Shown: positions 17,080 through 25,694 of the stretch, in pieces | Layout: every line of letters starts with the position of its first letter | Numbering within the stretch: the first letter of the stretch is position 1 | Assembly (NCBI GenBank): GCA_038323375.1 | Contig: JBBQGV010000022.1 | Coordinates: forward strand, 1 to 64,000 | Direction of reading: 5' to 3' | Source: JABWAJ01 sp038323375 | GTDB taxonomy: Bacteria > Bacteroidota > Bacteroidia > Chitinophagales > Saprospiraceae | DNA length: 64,000 nucleotides | Program-made: the position numbers and the translations under genes | Notes under the pieces: generated by a model | Told to the model about the DNA's origin: nothing | Databases searched by the model: none | The model's input: the letters and a program-made list of their open reading frames with translations, nothing else

Positions 17080-19809
17080 ATGATGGAACAGCCCACATTG
17101 TCCACACGCTACAACCCGAACGAAACAGAAGCCCGTTGGTATGCCCACTGGATGGCCTGCAATTATTTTCACTCCGAACCCGACAGCCGGGAGCCGTTCA
17201 CAATCGTCATTCCGCCGCCGAACGTGACGGGTCTGTTGCACATGGGCCACATGCTCAACAATACCATCCAGGACATCCTTATCCGCAAGGCTCGATTGGA
17301 GGGCAAAAACGCCTGCTGGGTACCGGGCACCGACCACGCATCCATCGCAACAGAAGCCAAAGTCGTGCAGTTGCTGCGCAAACAGGGCATCCGCAAAGCC
17401 GACATTTCGCGGGAGGAATTCCTGAAGCACGCCTGGGACTGGAAAGAAAAATACGGGGGCATCATCCTCGATCAGCTTCAAAAATTAGGCGCTTCCTGCG
17501 ACTGGCAACGCACGCGCTTCACCATGGAAGAACCCCTGAGCCGCGCAGTAAACCATATATTTGTGGATCTGCACCAGAAAGGCCGCATCTACCGGGCTTT
17601 GCGTATGACCAACTGGGATCCAGAAGCATTGACCGCCCTTTCGAATGAGGAAGTTATTTATAAGGAGGAACCTGCGCAACTTTTCCACTTGCGCTACTTC
17701 GTGGAAGGCTCAACAGAAGAAGCCATCGTAATCGCAACCCAGCGCCCGGAGACCATCATGGCCGACAGCGCAGTGGCGGTTCACCCGGATGACGAGCGCT
17801 ATCGCCACCTGATTGGCAAAAAAGTGCTCATCCCCCTCATCAACAAAGCGATCCCCGTGATTGCTGATAGCTACGTAGATATTGCCTTTGGAACAGGCGC
17901 CCTCAAAGTAACGCCTGCCCACGATCAAAACGACTACGACATTGGGCAACGCCATAAACTGGCCGTGTTAGACATCCTGAACGAAGACGGCACGCTGAAC
18001 GCCCACGCACAAATCCTGGTGGGTGAAGACCGCTTCATTGCCCGCAAAAAGATCAAAAAGCTGCTGGAAGAAGGCGGCTATCTGGTGAAATTAGAAGACT
18101 ACATCACCAAAATAGGGCGCTCGGAGCGTACCAATTCAGTGGTGGAACCCCGCCTGACGCTCCAATGGTTTCTGAGCATGAAGGAATTTGCCCGCACAGC
18201 CCTGGAAGCTGTACGCAGTGGTGAAGTACGCTTTTTTCCGGAAAACATGTGGAACATGTACAACAGTTGGCTAAACGAGGACAATGTACGCGACTGGTGC
18301 ATTTCCCGGCAGTTGTGGTGGGGACAGCGCATTCCGGCCTGGTACTACGGCGAGCATGTTTTTGTAGCAGAAACAGCGAAAGCCGCGCTGGAGCAGGCAC
18401 GTAAAAAAACCGGCAATGACGCACTAAGCCTGAACGACCTCAGACAAGACGAAGATGTAGTGGACACCTGGTTCTCTTCCTGGCTTTGGCCTATGTCGGT
18501 TTTCGACGGCTTTGACAAGGCGGAAGAACTGCGCTACTACTACCCGACCAATACGTTGGTTACAGGCTGGGACATCATGTTCTTTTGGGTGGCGCGCATG
18601 ATCATGGCGGGCTACGAATGGGCACCGGGCTTGTTGGGCGAAGAGGCCACAAAAGCAAAAGGCGTCCAGCCTTTCCGCGATGTGTATTTCACAGGCATGG
18701 TACGCGACAACAAACGCCGAAAAATGAGTAAGTCGCTCGGCAATTCGCCAGATGCGCTGCAATTGATTGAAATTTACGGCGCAGACGGGGTGCGTTTTGG
18801 CTTGCTGAGCTGTGCGGCCGCAGGTAACGACATCATTTTTGACGCACCAATAGACCCCAAAACTGGCGAGGTCATCAACGAAAGCAAGCTGTGCGAGCAG
18901 GGTCGAAATTTCTGCAACAAGCTCTGGAACGCCCTGCGTTTGATCAAAGGCTGGGAGGTTTCCGAGGCGCCAACGCCCGCTGTGAACCTGCTGGCGGCTC
19001 AGTGGATGGAACATAAGCTGAACCAGACCATCGAAAAAACAGATGCGCTGATGCGGGAATACCGCTTGTCGGAGGCGCTGATTTTATTGTATAAATTCAT
19101 TTGGGATGATTTTTGCTCCTGGTATCTGGAGATGATCAAACCAGCTTACGGCACGCCCGTCGTTGACTCGGCGACCATGGAAAAAACCATCGGCCTGTTC
19201 GAGCAATTGATGACGCTGTTGCATCCTTATATGCCTTTTGCCACCGAAGAAATCTGGCACCAATTGCGCGACCGTCTGGAAGGTGAAGATTGTGTCGTGA
19301 GCGCCTGGCCCATAGCCGAAGACTACGATTCTGAATTCATTGACCGGGTTGAACGCGCCAAAAACATTGTGACCGGCATCCGCGAAGTACGCAGCAGCAA
19401 AGGCATCAAAATGCAGGAATTGCTCCCGGCTTTCGCGCAGGAAACGCCCGCTACCAACGCGCTGCTGCATACCCCCGGCATCCGCGACATGGCGATCAAG
19501 ATGGCCAATTTAGAAAGCCTGACACTGACCTCTGCCCTGGAAATTTCGAGCAGTGTGTCCTTCCTCTCCGGGCCGGATAAATACTATGTCGTGCTGCAAC
19601 AAACGATTGATGTGGAGGAAGAACGACAGCGCATGACCAAAGAATTGGCGTATAACCGCGGTTTTGCAGCCGCTACAGAAAAAAAACTGAGCAACGAACG
19701 TTTCGTGAGCAGTGCGCCGGAACAGGTCGTGGTGATGGAGCGCAAAAAATTAGCCGACGCAGAAGCGAAGATAAAAAGTCTGGAAGAAGCGCTGGCGCAG
19801 TTGGGTTAG
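17080..19809 (+). CDS. valS: Valyl-tRNA synthetase
   Basis: The 909-residue class I synthetase charges tRNA-Val. The HIGH motif appears as HMGH (residues 54-57) in PPPNVTGLLHMGHMLN, and KMSKS is at 548-552 followed by LGNSPDAL. The editing domain lies between (ATQRPETIMADSAVAVHP, then DIAFGTGALKVTPAHDQNDY). An anticodon-binding domain (about 650-780) and a C-terminal coiled-coil arm (about 840-909) complete the protein. The length is typical. The second ATG is one codon later and either could be used. It is an intact housekeeping gene. Confidence 0.97.
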   Translation: MMEQPTLSTRYNPNETEARWYAHWMACNYFHSEPDSREPFTIVIPPPNVTGLLHMGHMLNNTIQDILIRKARLEGKNACWVPGTDHASIATEAKVVQLLRKQGIRKADISREEFLKHAWDWKEKYGGIILDQLQKLGASCDWQRTRFTMEEPLSRAVNHIFVDLHQKGRIYRALRMTNWDPEALTALSNEEVIYKEEPAQLFHLRYFVEGSTEEAIVIATQRPETIMADSAVAVHPDDERYRHLIGKKVLIPLINKAIPVIADSYVDIAFGTGALKVTPAHDQNDYDIGQRHKLAVLDILNEDGTLNAHAQILVGEDRFIARKKIKKLLEEGGYLVKLEDYITKIGRSERTNSVVEPRLTLQWFLSMKEFARTALEAVRSGEVRFFPENMWNMYNSWLNEDNVRDWCISRQLWWGQRIPAWYYGEHVFVAETAKAALEQARKKTGNDALSLNDLRQDEDVVDTWFSSWLWPMSVFDGFDKAEELRYYYPTNTLVTGWDIMFFWVARMIMAGYEWAPGLLGEEATKAKGVQPFRDVYFTGMVRDNKRRKMSKSLGNSPDALQLIEIYGADGVRFGLLSCAAAGNDIIFDAPIDPKTGEVINESKLCEQGRNFCNKLWNALRLIKGWEVSEAPTPAVNLLAAQWMEHKLNQTIEKTDALMREYRLSEALILLYKFIWDDFCSWYLEMIKPAYGTPVVDSATMEKTIGLFEQLMTLLHPYMPFATEEIWHQLRDRLEGEDCVVSAWPIAEDYDSEFIDRVERAKNIVTGIREVRSSKGIKMQELLPAFAQETPATNALLHTPGIRDMAIKMANLESLTLTSALEISSSVSFLSGPDKYYVVLQQTIDVEEERQRMTKELAYNRGFAAATEKKLSNERFVSSAPEQVVVMERKKLADAEAKIKSLEEALAQLG

Positions 19810-19850
19810 AGAGCCGCTTAAGCTTTTGCAGACATCACACATCATCGGTT

Positions 19851-19923
19851 GTCAGTCCCGTCAGGGCGTCTGCAACAGCACGTACAGCCTTGCTTCTGTT
19901 GCAGACTCCCTGGCGGGAGTGAC
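19851..19923. repeat. Inverted repeat with 28-bp arms after valS
   Basis: Bases 19851-19878 and 19896-19923 are reverse complements at 25 of 28 positions, separated by 17 bases. The left arm includes GTCTGCAACAG and the right arm CTGTTGCAGAC. A related fragment (AGTAGCGGGAATGACAAA) follows near 20008. It could act as a terminator for valS but has no T run, and it looks more like a repetitive extragenic element. No gene is visible in 19810-20055. Confidence 0.7.
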
Positions 19924-20055
19924 AAAGCCAGGTAGGTTGTGAAAATAGGGATAACGGTCAGTAACGCAAATGCGTCGACAAAATATGCATAGCAGACGCT
20001 CGCCAGTAGCGGGAATGACAAACCAACAAAGAGTGGAGTACAATGCAGAGCATAC

Positions 20056-20634
20056 CTAACCAGCAGGCAGTTTGGCAGCAGTAGGATACCGCCGATAAGC
20101 TAAGGAAACGCCCCATCCGATGAAAGTGCCCAAAAAGGCTCCGCAAGCTACATCCAACGGATAGTGTACGCCAACATAGACTTGTGCGTAGGCAATGGAC
20201 GCGGCCCAAAGCAGCAGCGGCAACCGGATGCGCCGGTACAATCGCCCCAGCGTAAAGCAAAGAAATACCGCAACGGCAAAATGGTTGGCGGCGTGTGAAG
20301 AAGTGAAACTGTACCCGCCGCCACAATGCACCAGTAAATTAACCTGCTCCTTAATTTCAGGTTCGTTGCAGGGGCGCAGGCGTTCTACGTTTTGTTTGAT
20401 GAGCCGGCTGCTGGTCAGATCTGCCAGGCTGGCTGCAACGATGACGGCTAAGATAAAAAAGGCTCCTTTTGCTGCTCCAAATTTCCAGACGACAAAGCTT
20501 GCCAGCGCAACATAAAGCGGGATCCAGAAAAAACGGTCGCGCCAGAATGGCATCAGGGCATCTAACCAGGCGTTGTGCCCGACGTCGTTGATGAGAAAAA
20601 AAAGCGCGCGATCGAATTGAAGCAGTTCGGTCAT
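20056..20634 (-). CDS. PAP2-family membrane phosphatase
   Basis: The 192-residue protein has about six membrane segments and the three PAP2 phosphatase signatures: KQNVERLRPC (motif 1, K-x6-RP), YSFTSSHAAN (motif 2, SSH in place of SGH), and YVGVHYPLDV (motif 3, with His and Asp). Members dephosphorylate lipid phosphates such as undecaprenyl pyrophosphate or phosphatidylglycerophosphate. The start at 20634 gives a usual N-terminus. It is divergent from glmM, a peptidoglycan precursor gene, which fits a role in lipid-carrier recycling (inference). Confidence 0.85.
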   Translation of the reverse strand: MTELLQFDRALFFLINDVGHNAWLDALMPFWRDRFFWIPLYVALASFVVWKFGAAKGAFFILAVIVAASLADLTSSRLIKQNVERLRPCNEPEIKEQVNLLVHCGGGYSFTSSHAANHFAVAVFLCFTLGRLYRRIRLPLLLWAASIAYAQVYVGVHYPLDVACGAFLGTFIGWGVSLAYRRYPTAAKLPAG

Positions 20635-20675
20635 AGTTTTTTACAGTAAGAAAATAAGCCGGGACTGGAATGGCG

Positions 20676-20725
20676 CAAATATATGACCCACAGTGTCAGA
20701 ATTCCTGTTTCAAATCTTAATTTTG
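20676..20725. promoter_or_regulatory. Divergent promoter pair for the PAP2 gene and glmM
   Basis: On the minus strand TATATTTG (20683-20676) and on the plus strand TAATTTTG (20718-20725) both fit TAnnTTTG. They lie about 42 bases before the PAP2 start and about 29 before the glmM start. The two promoters share the space between them, so they may compete or be co-regulated. Confidence 0.5.
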
Positions 20726-20753
20726 TGTCTTACTTAAGAATACAAGACGAACA

Positions 20754-22130
20754 GTGGCATTAATCAAATCTATTTCCGGCATTCGGGGCACCATTGGAGG
20801 CCAGGCAGGCGACAATCTTACTCCGCAAGACATCGTGGACTGTACCGCCGGGTTTGGCGAATTGATCCTGAAAAGCGGCGCCCCTGCTTCCGTAGTTGTC
20901 GGACGCGATGCCCGCATTTCGGGCGAAATGGTAAGCCACTTAGTCATTCAGACCCTCCTTGCACAAGGCATCTCAGTTTTGGATTTGGGACTGTCCACCA
21001 CGCCTACGGTAGAAATGGCCGTTACCCATCTGGGTGCCGGCGCCGGCATCATTATTACGGCGAGCCACAATCCGGCTCACTGGAACGCGCTCAAGTTTTT
21101 AAACCAGGAGGGTGAATTCATTTCTGCTGAAGCGGGTCTGCAACTCCTCCAATTCATTGAAGCAGGCAATATCCGTTATGCCGAAGTTGAAAACCTTGGG
21201 CAATACCGCGAGGTGGAAGGTATGATAGCTTACCACATCGAACAAATTCTGGCCTTGCCTTTGGTGGAAATAGAAAAAATCAGACAGCGCAGGTTTAAGG
21301 TGGTGGTGGATTGCATCAACTCTACCGGCGCTATTTCGGTACCGCCACTTTTGGAAGCACTGGGCTGTGAGGTAGTTTTGCTGAATGCCGAAATGAATGG
21401 CCGTTTTGCGCACAACCCGGAACCCCTGCCGGCTCATTTGGAAGAACTGTGCAAGCAGGTAGTCGCCGAAAAAGCAGACCTGGGCATCGCGGTTGACCCG
21501 GATGTAGACCGCTTAGCTTTGGTTTGCGAAGATGGCAGCCTTTTTGGAGAAGAATACACCTTAGTCGCGGTGGCCGATTACGTCCTGCAAAAACGCCCGG
21601 GGAATACCGTGTCGAACCTTTCTTCTTCCAGAGCATTACGCGATATGACCCAAAAACACGGCGGACAGTATTTTGCCGCCGCAGTGGGCGAAGTAAACGT
21701 CGTTGCCAAAATGAAAGCAACAGGCGCAGTGATTGGCGGAGAAGGAAATGGCGGCGTGATTTTACCGGATTTGCACTACGGGCGCGACGCATTGGCCGGA
21801 ATTGCACTCGTGTTGAGTCAATTGGCTGCATCCGGTCAATCCCTGCTTGCGTTGAGAAAAACCTATCCCGATTATCAAATGATCAAAGACAAAATTTCGC
21901 TGCCCCCCGGCACGGACATGGCGCAACTGCTGTCGAACCTGCATAAAAAATACGCTGCTGAAAATTGCGATACCACCGACGGTTTAAAAATTGACTTCCC
22001 GGAAAGCTGGGTACATCTGCGGCAATCCAATACAGAACCAATTATCCGGGTGTATGCGGAAGCTTTAGAAGCAGCAACGGCTCAGGAATTAGCCGACCAA
22101 ATCAAGAACGATGCAAAAACGCTCTTATGA
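20754..22130 (+). CDS. glmM: Phosphoglucosamine mutase
   Basis: The 458-residue alpha-D-phosphohexomutase starts at a GTG (20754); the first codons ALIKSISGIRGT match the usual start of the family. The phosphoserine is Ser104 in ITASHNP, the metal loop is DPDVDRLAL (about residue 247), and the sugar loop is GEGNGGVI (about 327). The phosphate-binding loop RQSNTEPIIRVY is near the end. It converts glucosamine-6-phosphate to glucosamine-1-phosphate for UDP-GlcNAc. A phosphomannomutase role cannot be fully excluded by sequence alone. Confidence 0.85.
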   Translation: MALIKSISGIRGTIGGQAGDNLTPQDIVDCTAGFGELILKSGAPASVVVGRDARISGEMVSHLVIQTLLAQGISVLDLGLSTTPTVEMAVTHLGAGAGIIITASHNPAHWNALKFLNQEGEFISAEAGLQLLQFIEAGNIRYAEVENLGQYREVEGMIAYHIEQILALPLVEIEKIRQRRFKVVVDCINSTGAISVPPLLEALGCEVVLLNAEMNGRFAHNPEPLPAHLEELCKQVVAEKADLGIAVDPDVDRLALVCEDGSLFGEEYTLVAVADYVLQKRPGNTVSNLSSSRALRDMTQKHGGQYFAAAVGEVNVVAKMKATGAVIGGEGNGGVILPDLHYGRDALAGIALVLSQLAASGQSLLALRKTYPDYQMIKDKISLPPGTDMAQLLSNLHKKYAAENCDTTDGLKIDFPESWVHLRQSNTEPIIRVYAEALEAATAQELADQIKNDAKTLL

Positions 22131-22172
22131 CCAAAAACTTTTAATTAGATAACAGTTATAAACAAAACATCC

Positions 22173-22703
22173 ATGAAAAAAGTCATCCTATCCCTTGTCG
22201 TTCTACACACCCTTGCTTTTCAATGCGATCCCGGAACCGGTATTTACGATCCATCGCCCCACGACATGGAGATTATTACTGGTTTGCAAGTACGCGCTGC
22301 CAACGGTGTTGAACTGCAAAAGCTTGGAAATCCAAACTCCAAAACCAGTACCATAAAAGGGTACCCGAACCCGGCAAACACCTTCCTTTATGGCTTGGGG
22401 CCGGACATTGTAAGAAGAATATGGTTTGTTCCCGGAGAGCTGGAATACGACTACCACGGTGTAGAGTTTGATGTTTTATACCAAAACTTACTTTACCCCG
22501 AAGCGGACATTCAGGCGGAGCAAGTCAAATTCTACACCCCAAATTCATCATTCTTTGCAATCAATGTCAGCGACGTTCCATCGGGCTATTACCGCGTTTT
22601 TTACATCCTGGATAATGGCGACATGTATTGGGACAACATCTTCATTGACCATGAAAAGCCTTTCCAGGAAAGCGTAGACCAGGTAGCTGCCGATTGGGAT
22701 TAG
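22173..22703 (+). CDS. Small exported protein of unknown function
   Basis: The 176-residue protein has a hydrophobic N-terminus (about 1-17) ending AFQC, which is a poor lipobox because Gln precedes the Cys; it may be a lipoprotein or a cleaved secreted protein. The middle has YPNPANTFLYG, similar to the opening strand of T9SS sorting domains, but it is internal, and the rest is Tyr/Asp-rich beta sequence. I do not recognise the family. It lies 42 bases after glmM and 47 before the cysteine desulfurase gene, so all three may be cotranscribed. Confidence 0.6.
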   Translation: MKKVILSLVVLHTLAFQCDPGTGIYDPSPHDMEIITGLQVRAANGVELQKLGNPNSKTSTIKGYPNPANTFLYGLGPDIVRRIWFVPGELEYDYHGVEFDVLYQNLLYPEADIQAEQVKFYTPNSSFFAINVSDVPSGYYRVFYILDNGDMYWDNIFIDHEKPFQESVDQVAADWD

Positions 22704-22750
22704 TCCCTGAGGGGAACCTTACTTCGCCTTAACCAAGACATATATACAAC

Positions 22751-23905
22751 ATGAAAAGAGTTTTTTTAGACAACGCCGCAACCACTGCCCTTCACCCTAA
22801 AGTGATTGATGCAATGGTAGAGGCCATGGACGGGCGCTATGGCAACCCTTCTTCTATCCATGCGGAAGGCCGCGCTGCCCGGGCAGCATTAGAGCAGGCC
22901 CGAAAAACGGTAGCCCGGTTCATCGGTGCTTCCATTGGCGAAGTTTTTTTCACATCAGGCGGGACGGAGTCGAACAATATGGCGCTCAAATGTGCCGTAC
23001 GCGACCTCAGCGTGGTGCGCATCATCAGTTCGCCAACCGAACACCATTGCGTACTCCACTCTTTGGAAGCCATTGAACGCAGCGGGAAAGCGCGGATTGA
23101 TTTTGTCAATATTGATGAAAAAGGGCATGTCGTAGTCCCGCATTTGGAAACACTCCTTCAGCAAGACGCCGGCAAAACACTGGTTTCACTGATGCATTCC
23201 AACAACGAGATCGGCTCAATGATTGATCTGTACGAAATCGCTGCGCTATGCCAACGCTACAATGCCTTGTTCCATACCGACACCGTACAAACGATGGGTT
23301 ATTTCCCGATCAATGTTTCCCAAACGCCAATCAGTTTCCTCAGTGGTTCGGCACACAAATTTCATGGCCCGAAAGGCGTCGGCTTTATTTACATCAATAA
23401 GGAAAACATCGTGCGGCCCTTTGTGGACGGCGGTTCTCAGGAACGAAACATGCGCGGGGGTACGGAAAACTTCTACGGCATCATTGGCCTTGCCAAAGCA
23501 CTGCAAATTGCCGGCGACAACATGGAGGCCAACTGCCGGCAAATCACCGAGGTGCGCAACTATTTTGCCGACCAGCTCCAGCAACACATCGAAGGCGTTC
23601 GGTTCAACGGCGATCCGTTTGAGCGGGGGCATTATAAAGTGCTCAGCGCAAGTTTCCTGGCTTCGTCAAAGTCCGACCTGCTGCTGCTTAACTTAGATGT
23701 GGAAGGCATCAGCGCTTCCGGTGGCAGTGCATGCAGCTCGGGCGCCGATGCCGGCAGCCACGTCATTGCTGCGCTGGGGGGCGACACGACCAGAATAACG
23801 GTTCGATTTTCTTTTTCTGATTTGAATACGCGGGAAGAAGTTGATTTTGCAATCGAAAAACTGCGCAAGCTATTGCCCGCCACGAAGCAAATGGCCATCG
23901 TTTAG
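22751..23905 (+). CDS. Cysteine desulfurase (IscS/NifS family)
   Basis: The 384-residue PLP enzyme opens with MKRVFLDNAATT, typical of NifS/IscS. The PLP lysine is Lys203 in SAHKFHGPKG, and the persulfide Cys is Cys328 in SGGSACSSG. GGTESNN and HTDTVQ are further family motifs. It takes sulfur from cysteine for Fe-S cluster and thiocofactor synthesis. No iscU or other partner lies nearby, so the subgroup is not determined. The gene is intact. Confidence 0.92.
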   Translation: MKRVFLDNAATTALHPKVIDAMVEAMDGRYGNPSSIHAEGRAARAALEQARKTVARFIGASIGEVFFTSGGTESNNMALKCAVRDLSVVRIISSPTEHHCVLHSLEAIERSGKARIDFVNIDEKGHVVVPHLETLLQQDAGKTLVSLMHSNNEIGSMIDLYEIAALCQRYNALFHTDTVQTMGYFPINVSQTPISFLSGSAHKFHGPKGVGFIYINKENIVRPFVDGGSQERNMRGGTENFYGIIGLAKALQIAGDNMEANCRQITEVRNYFADQLQQHIEGVRFNGDPFERGHYKVLSASFLASSKSDLLLLNLDVEGISASGGSACSSGADAGSHVIAALGGDTTRITVRFSFSDLNTREEVDFAIEKLRKLLPATKQMAIV

Positions 23906-23917
23906 GGTCTGTTTATT

Positions 23918-23997
23918 TATTTTTTTGATCAAAAAGGGCTTTTTTTTTGCCATTCACCCCTTTAAAAAGCACATTTTTTTTGGTCAAAAAAAATAAA
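23918..23997. terminator. AT-rich inverted repeat after the cysteine desulfurase gene
   Basis: TTTATTTTTTTGATCA near 23922 pairs imperfectly with TGGTCAAAAAAAATAAA near 23979, with T and A runs on both sides. Its position 15 bases after the stop suits a terminator, though the long loop makes it weak. Confidence 0.4.
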
Positions 23998-24100
23998 AAA
24001 ATCACAATTTCAACTAAAATACAAACACAATTATTTGATTTTTAATTGCTTAATCAATAGATGCTGCATCAAAAGCATTTCACAACGACTCTTTTTTGTC

Positions 24101-24132
24101 TTTGTCCCATGCAAAATACTGTCGCATATTTG
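24101..24132 (+). promoter_or_regulatory. Bacteroidetes-type promoter in front of a non-coding locus
   Basis: TTTG at 24101-24104 is followed after 20 bases by CATATTTG at 24125-24132, which fits the -33/-7 consensus except for the first base of the -7 box. Transcription would begin near 24139. No protein gene follows on this strand before the terminator at 24541. Confidence 0.5.
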
Positions 24133-24308
24133 TATCGTGAATGAGAGACAAGTGAGCTGGAAAGCAAAGCCAACAAAAAGATAAGTTGGCAAATAAGATT
24201 GACAATGTTCATGGGATTATAAAATTGGCCGGTGCAGATCGTCTCGACACCAACACTCCGGGACGATCGGCACACTTTTATCCGGCTCACAAAACGATTC
24301 GCGCCAAC

Positions 24309-24340
24309 AAAAAAAGAAGGCGAACGCTCTAACGTCCGCC
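24309..24340 (-). terminator. Intrinsic terminator on the minus strand inside the RNA locus
   Basis: On the minus strand the stem GGCGGACG / CGTTCGCC (24340-24333 with 24326-24319, one mismatch) is followed by TTC and seven T residues (24315-24309). This would stop transcripts coming from the MarR-GNAT gene side, or define an antisense RNA. Confidence 0.5.
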
Positions 24341-24540
24341 TCCGAATTAGGTCACATTCATGGGATTATGTCGTCTTTGCGACGAGAGATTACAATTTTG
24401 TTCGATATTAGGTTAAAAGTAATTCCGATGATTATGGTGCGAATTTATGCCAAGTATTTGTCATATTCAAAAAAATGACAAATAATTTTGGCAGAAATTT
24501 TCTGACGATTTGGATATGTTCATGGGATTATAATGGAAAG

Positions 24541-24568
24541 AGCCGCGCCATCTAAGCGCGGCTTTTTT
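24541..24568 (+). terminator. Strong intrinsic terminator
   Basis: AGCCGCGC (24541-24548) pairs exactly with GCGCGGCT (24556-24563) over a seven-base loop and is followed by six T residues. It directly follows the third copy of the repeated motif and faces the end of the minus-strand MarR-GNAT gene. Confidence 0.8.
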
Positions 24569-24601
24569 ATTTTCCATCTCAGACTTCGGTTTTAGAAAAA
24601 G

Positions 24602-25531
24602 TCACATCTGTTCATCGAAGAGCTCCTTTACATAAAAAGCTTCACAGGAATTATGTCCGGTGCTTCCAATCGGGCCGTCAATTTTCCGGAATCCCATACG
24701 CTGGTACAACAAATTTGCCTGCCACATGCGCGCAACGGTTTCCAGATAACAGTACCGATAACCCAATTCCGCAGCTTTTTCTACACAAATCGCCAACAGG
24801 CGCTTGCCCAACCCAAGTCCGCGAACAGCCGGATAAAAATACATTTTTTTCAGCTCACAGGTTCCGGCCTCACCGCCCGCCAATGCTGCCACTCCACCAC
24901 AGCCCAAAATTTCTTCGCCTTTTGCAATCACATAAAAAGCAGAACTTGGTGCTTGGTATACTTCATACATGCGGTCTACTTCCGGGTCGAGGATGGAATA
25001 GCCCTCTCCTACTGCGCCGAATTCAGTCATCACAGCCCGGATAAGGCGGGCCACTTGTTCTTCATCTTTTTTTTCAATAGGCCGGATCACATAATCTGTC
25101 TGCTGACGGCTATGTTTCAGAGCTCTGGCGTACAAGCGCATCCCGTGAATAGCAGCTTCCCGTTCTGGATCATCCAAAAGCCGGAGCGCGGCAGCAACCT
25201 GATCGTCGGAACGGCAATTATTGCGTGTAACAGCAGCAAGACCCTGCTCTGTCAGGCTCAGGCATTTTTGGCGCTTATCATCCGGGCGGGGAATGATTTG
25301 TACATGCCCCTGATCCATGAGTTTGCTGACAATCCGGCTTATTGTAGATTTGTTCAACTGGATCAATTCGGATAATTCCATCATATTCAGCAGCTTGTGC
25401 TCATTCAGTTCAAATAGCACGTGGCATTCGGAATAAGAAAAACCAGTCTCCTGGAACTGTCCATCCAGAATGTTCAGCTCCCGAACCAATTCGCGGGTAT
25501 GCTGGCGAATATCATTGATTGTTTGTTGCAT
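24602..25531 (-). CDS. MarR-type regulator fused to a GNAT acetyltransferase
   Basis: The 309-residue protein joins a MarR winged-helix domain (about 1-145; LSELIQLNKSTISRIVSKL is the recognition region, DDKRQKCLSLT the wing) to a GNAT domain (about 148-300; FYPAVRGLGLGKRLL is the acetyl-CoA loop, LYQRMGFRKIDG the C-terminal motif). Such fusions are known in many bacteria. The regulator may sense the substrate or product of its own acetyltransferase. It is divergent from the gene at 25695, and a palindrome in the gap is a likely operator. Confidence 0.88.
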   Translation of the reverse strand: MQQTINDIRQHTRELVRELNILDGQFQETGFSYSECHVLFELNEHKLLNMMELSELIQLNKSTISRIVSKLMDQGHVQIIPRPDDKRQKCLSLTEQGLAAVTRNNCRSDDQVAAALRLLDDPEREAAIHGMRLYARALKHSRQQTDYVIRPIEKKDEEQVARLIRAVMTEFGAVGEGYSILDPEVDRMYEVYQAPSSAFYVIAKGEEILGCGGVAALAGGEAGTCELKKMYFYPAVRGLGLGKRLLAICVEKAAELGYRYCYLETVARMWQANLLYQRMGFRKIDGPIGSTGHNSCEAFYVKELFDEQM

Positions 25532-25541
25532 TTGAAGCTAC

Positions 25542-25581
25542 TTAGTTGCGTAGATCAATTATTTAGTTGCAAGTTGCAACT
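25542..25581. promoter_or_regulatory. Probable MarR operator
   Basis: AGTTGC-AAGTT-GCAACT (25565-25581) is a perfect dyad with a five-base spacer, the size MarR dimers bind. TTAGTTGC occurs twice as a direct repeat (25542-25549, 25563-25570). The sites lie 11 to 50 bases upstream of the MarR-GNAT start, so autorepression is likely. Binding is inferred, not shown. Confidence 0.55.
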
Positions 25582-25694
25582 TTTTAAAATATCTTCATAC
25601 AGGCACCAACAAAAAGCCTCGAAAAAATGATGGCTATTGCCGAATATGGCTTATTTTGCTTGGGAAAGTCAATTTTTCACAAAAAACATTCAAA

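Larger units (their letters stand above)
24139..24568 (+). ncRNA. Candidate non-coding RNA locus with a three-times repeated motif
   Basis: Between promoter and terminator no credible open frame exists. The 13-base motif TTCATGGGATTAT occurs three times in the same orientation (24208-24220, 24357-24369, 24519-24531), spaced 149 and 162 bases. Hairpins lie after the copies: GATCGTC/GACGATC (24238-24268) after the first, GTCGTC-TTTGC-GACGA after the second, and the terminator stem after the third. The three-fold arrangement suggests three similar modules, or three binding sites. I see no signatures of tmRNA, RNase P RNA or SRP RNA. The call is inference from promoter, terminator and repeats. 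Confidence 0.35.

Noticed and set aside
24069..24290. 73-codon minus-strand frame in the RNA locus
   Set aside because: No motif, no start context, and it covers the promoter and the first repeated motif.
24139..24568. tmRNA or RNase P RNA
   Set aside because: No CCA-type end, no tag-peptide frame and none of the conserved RNase P core sequences were found.
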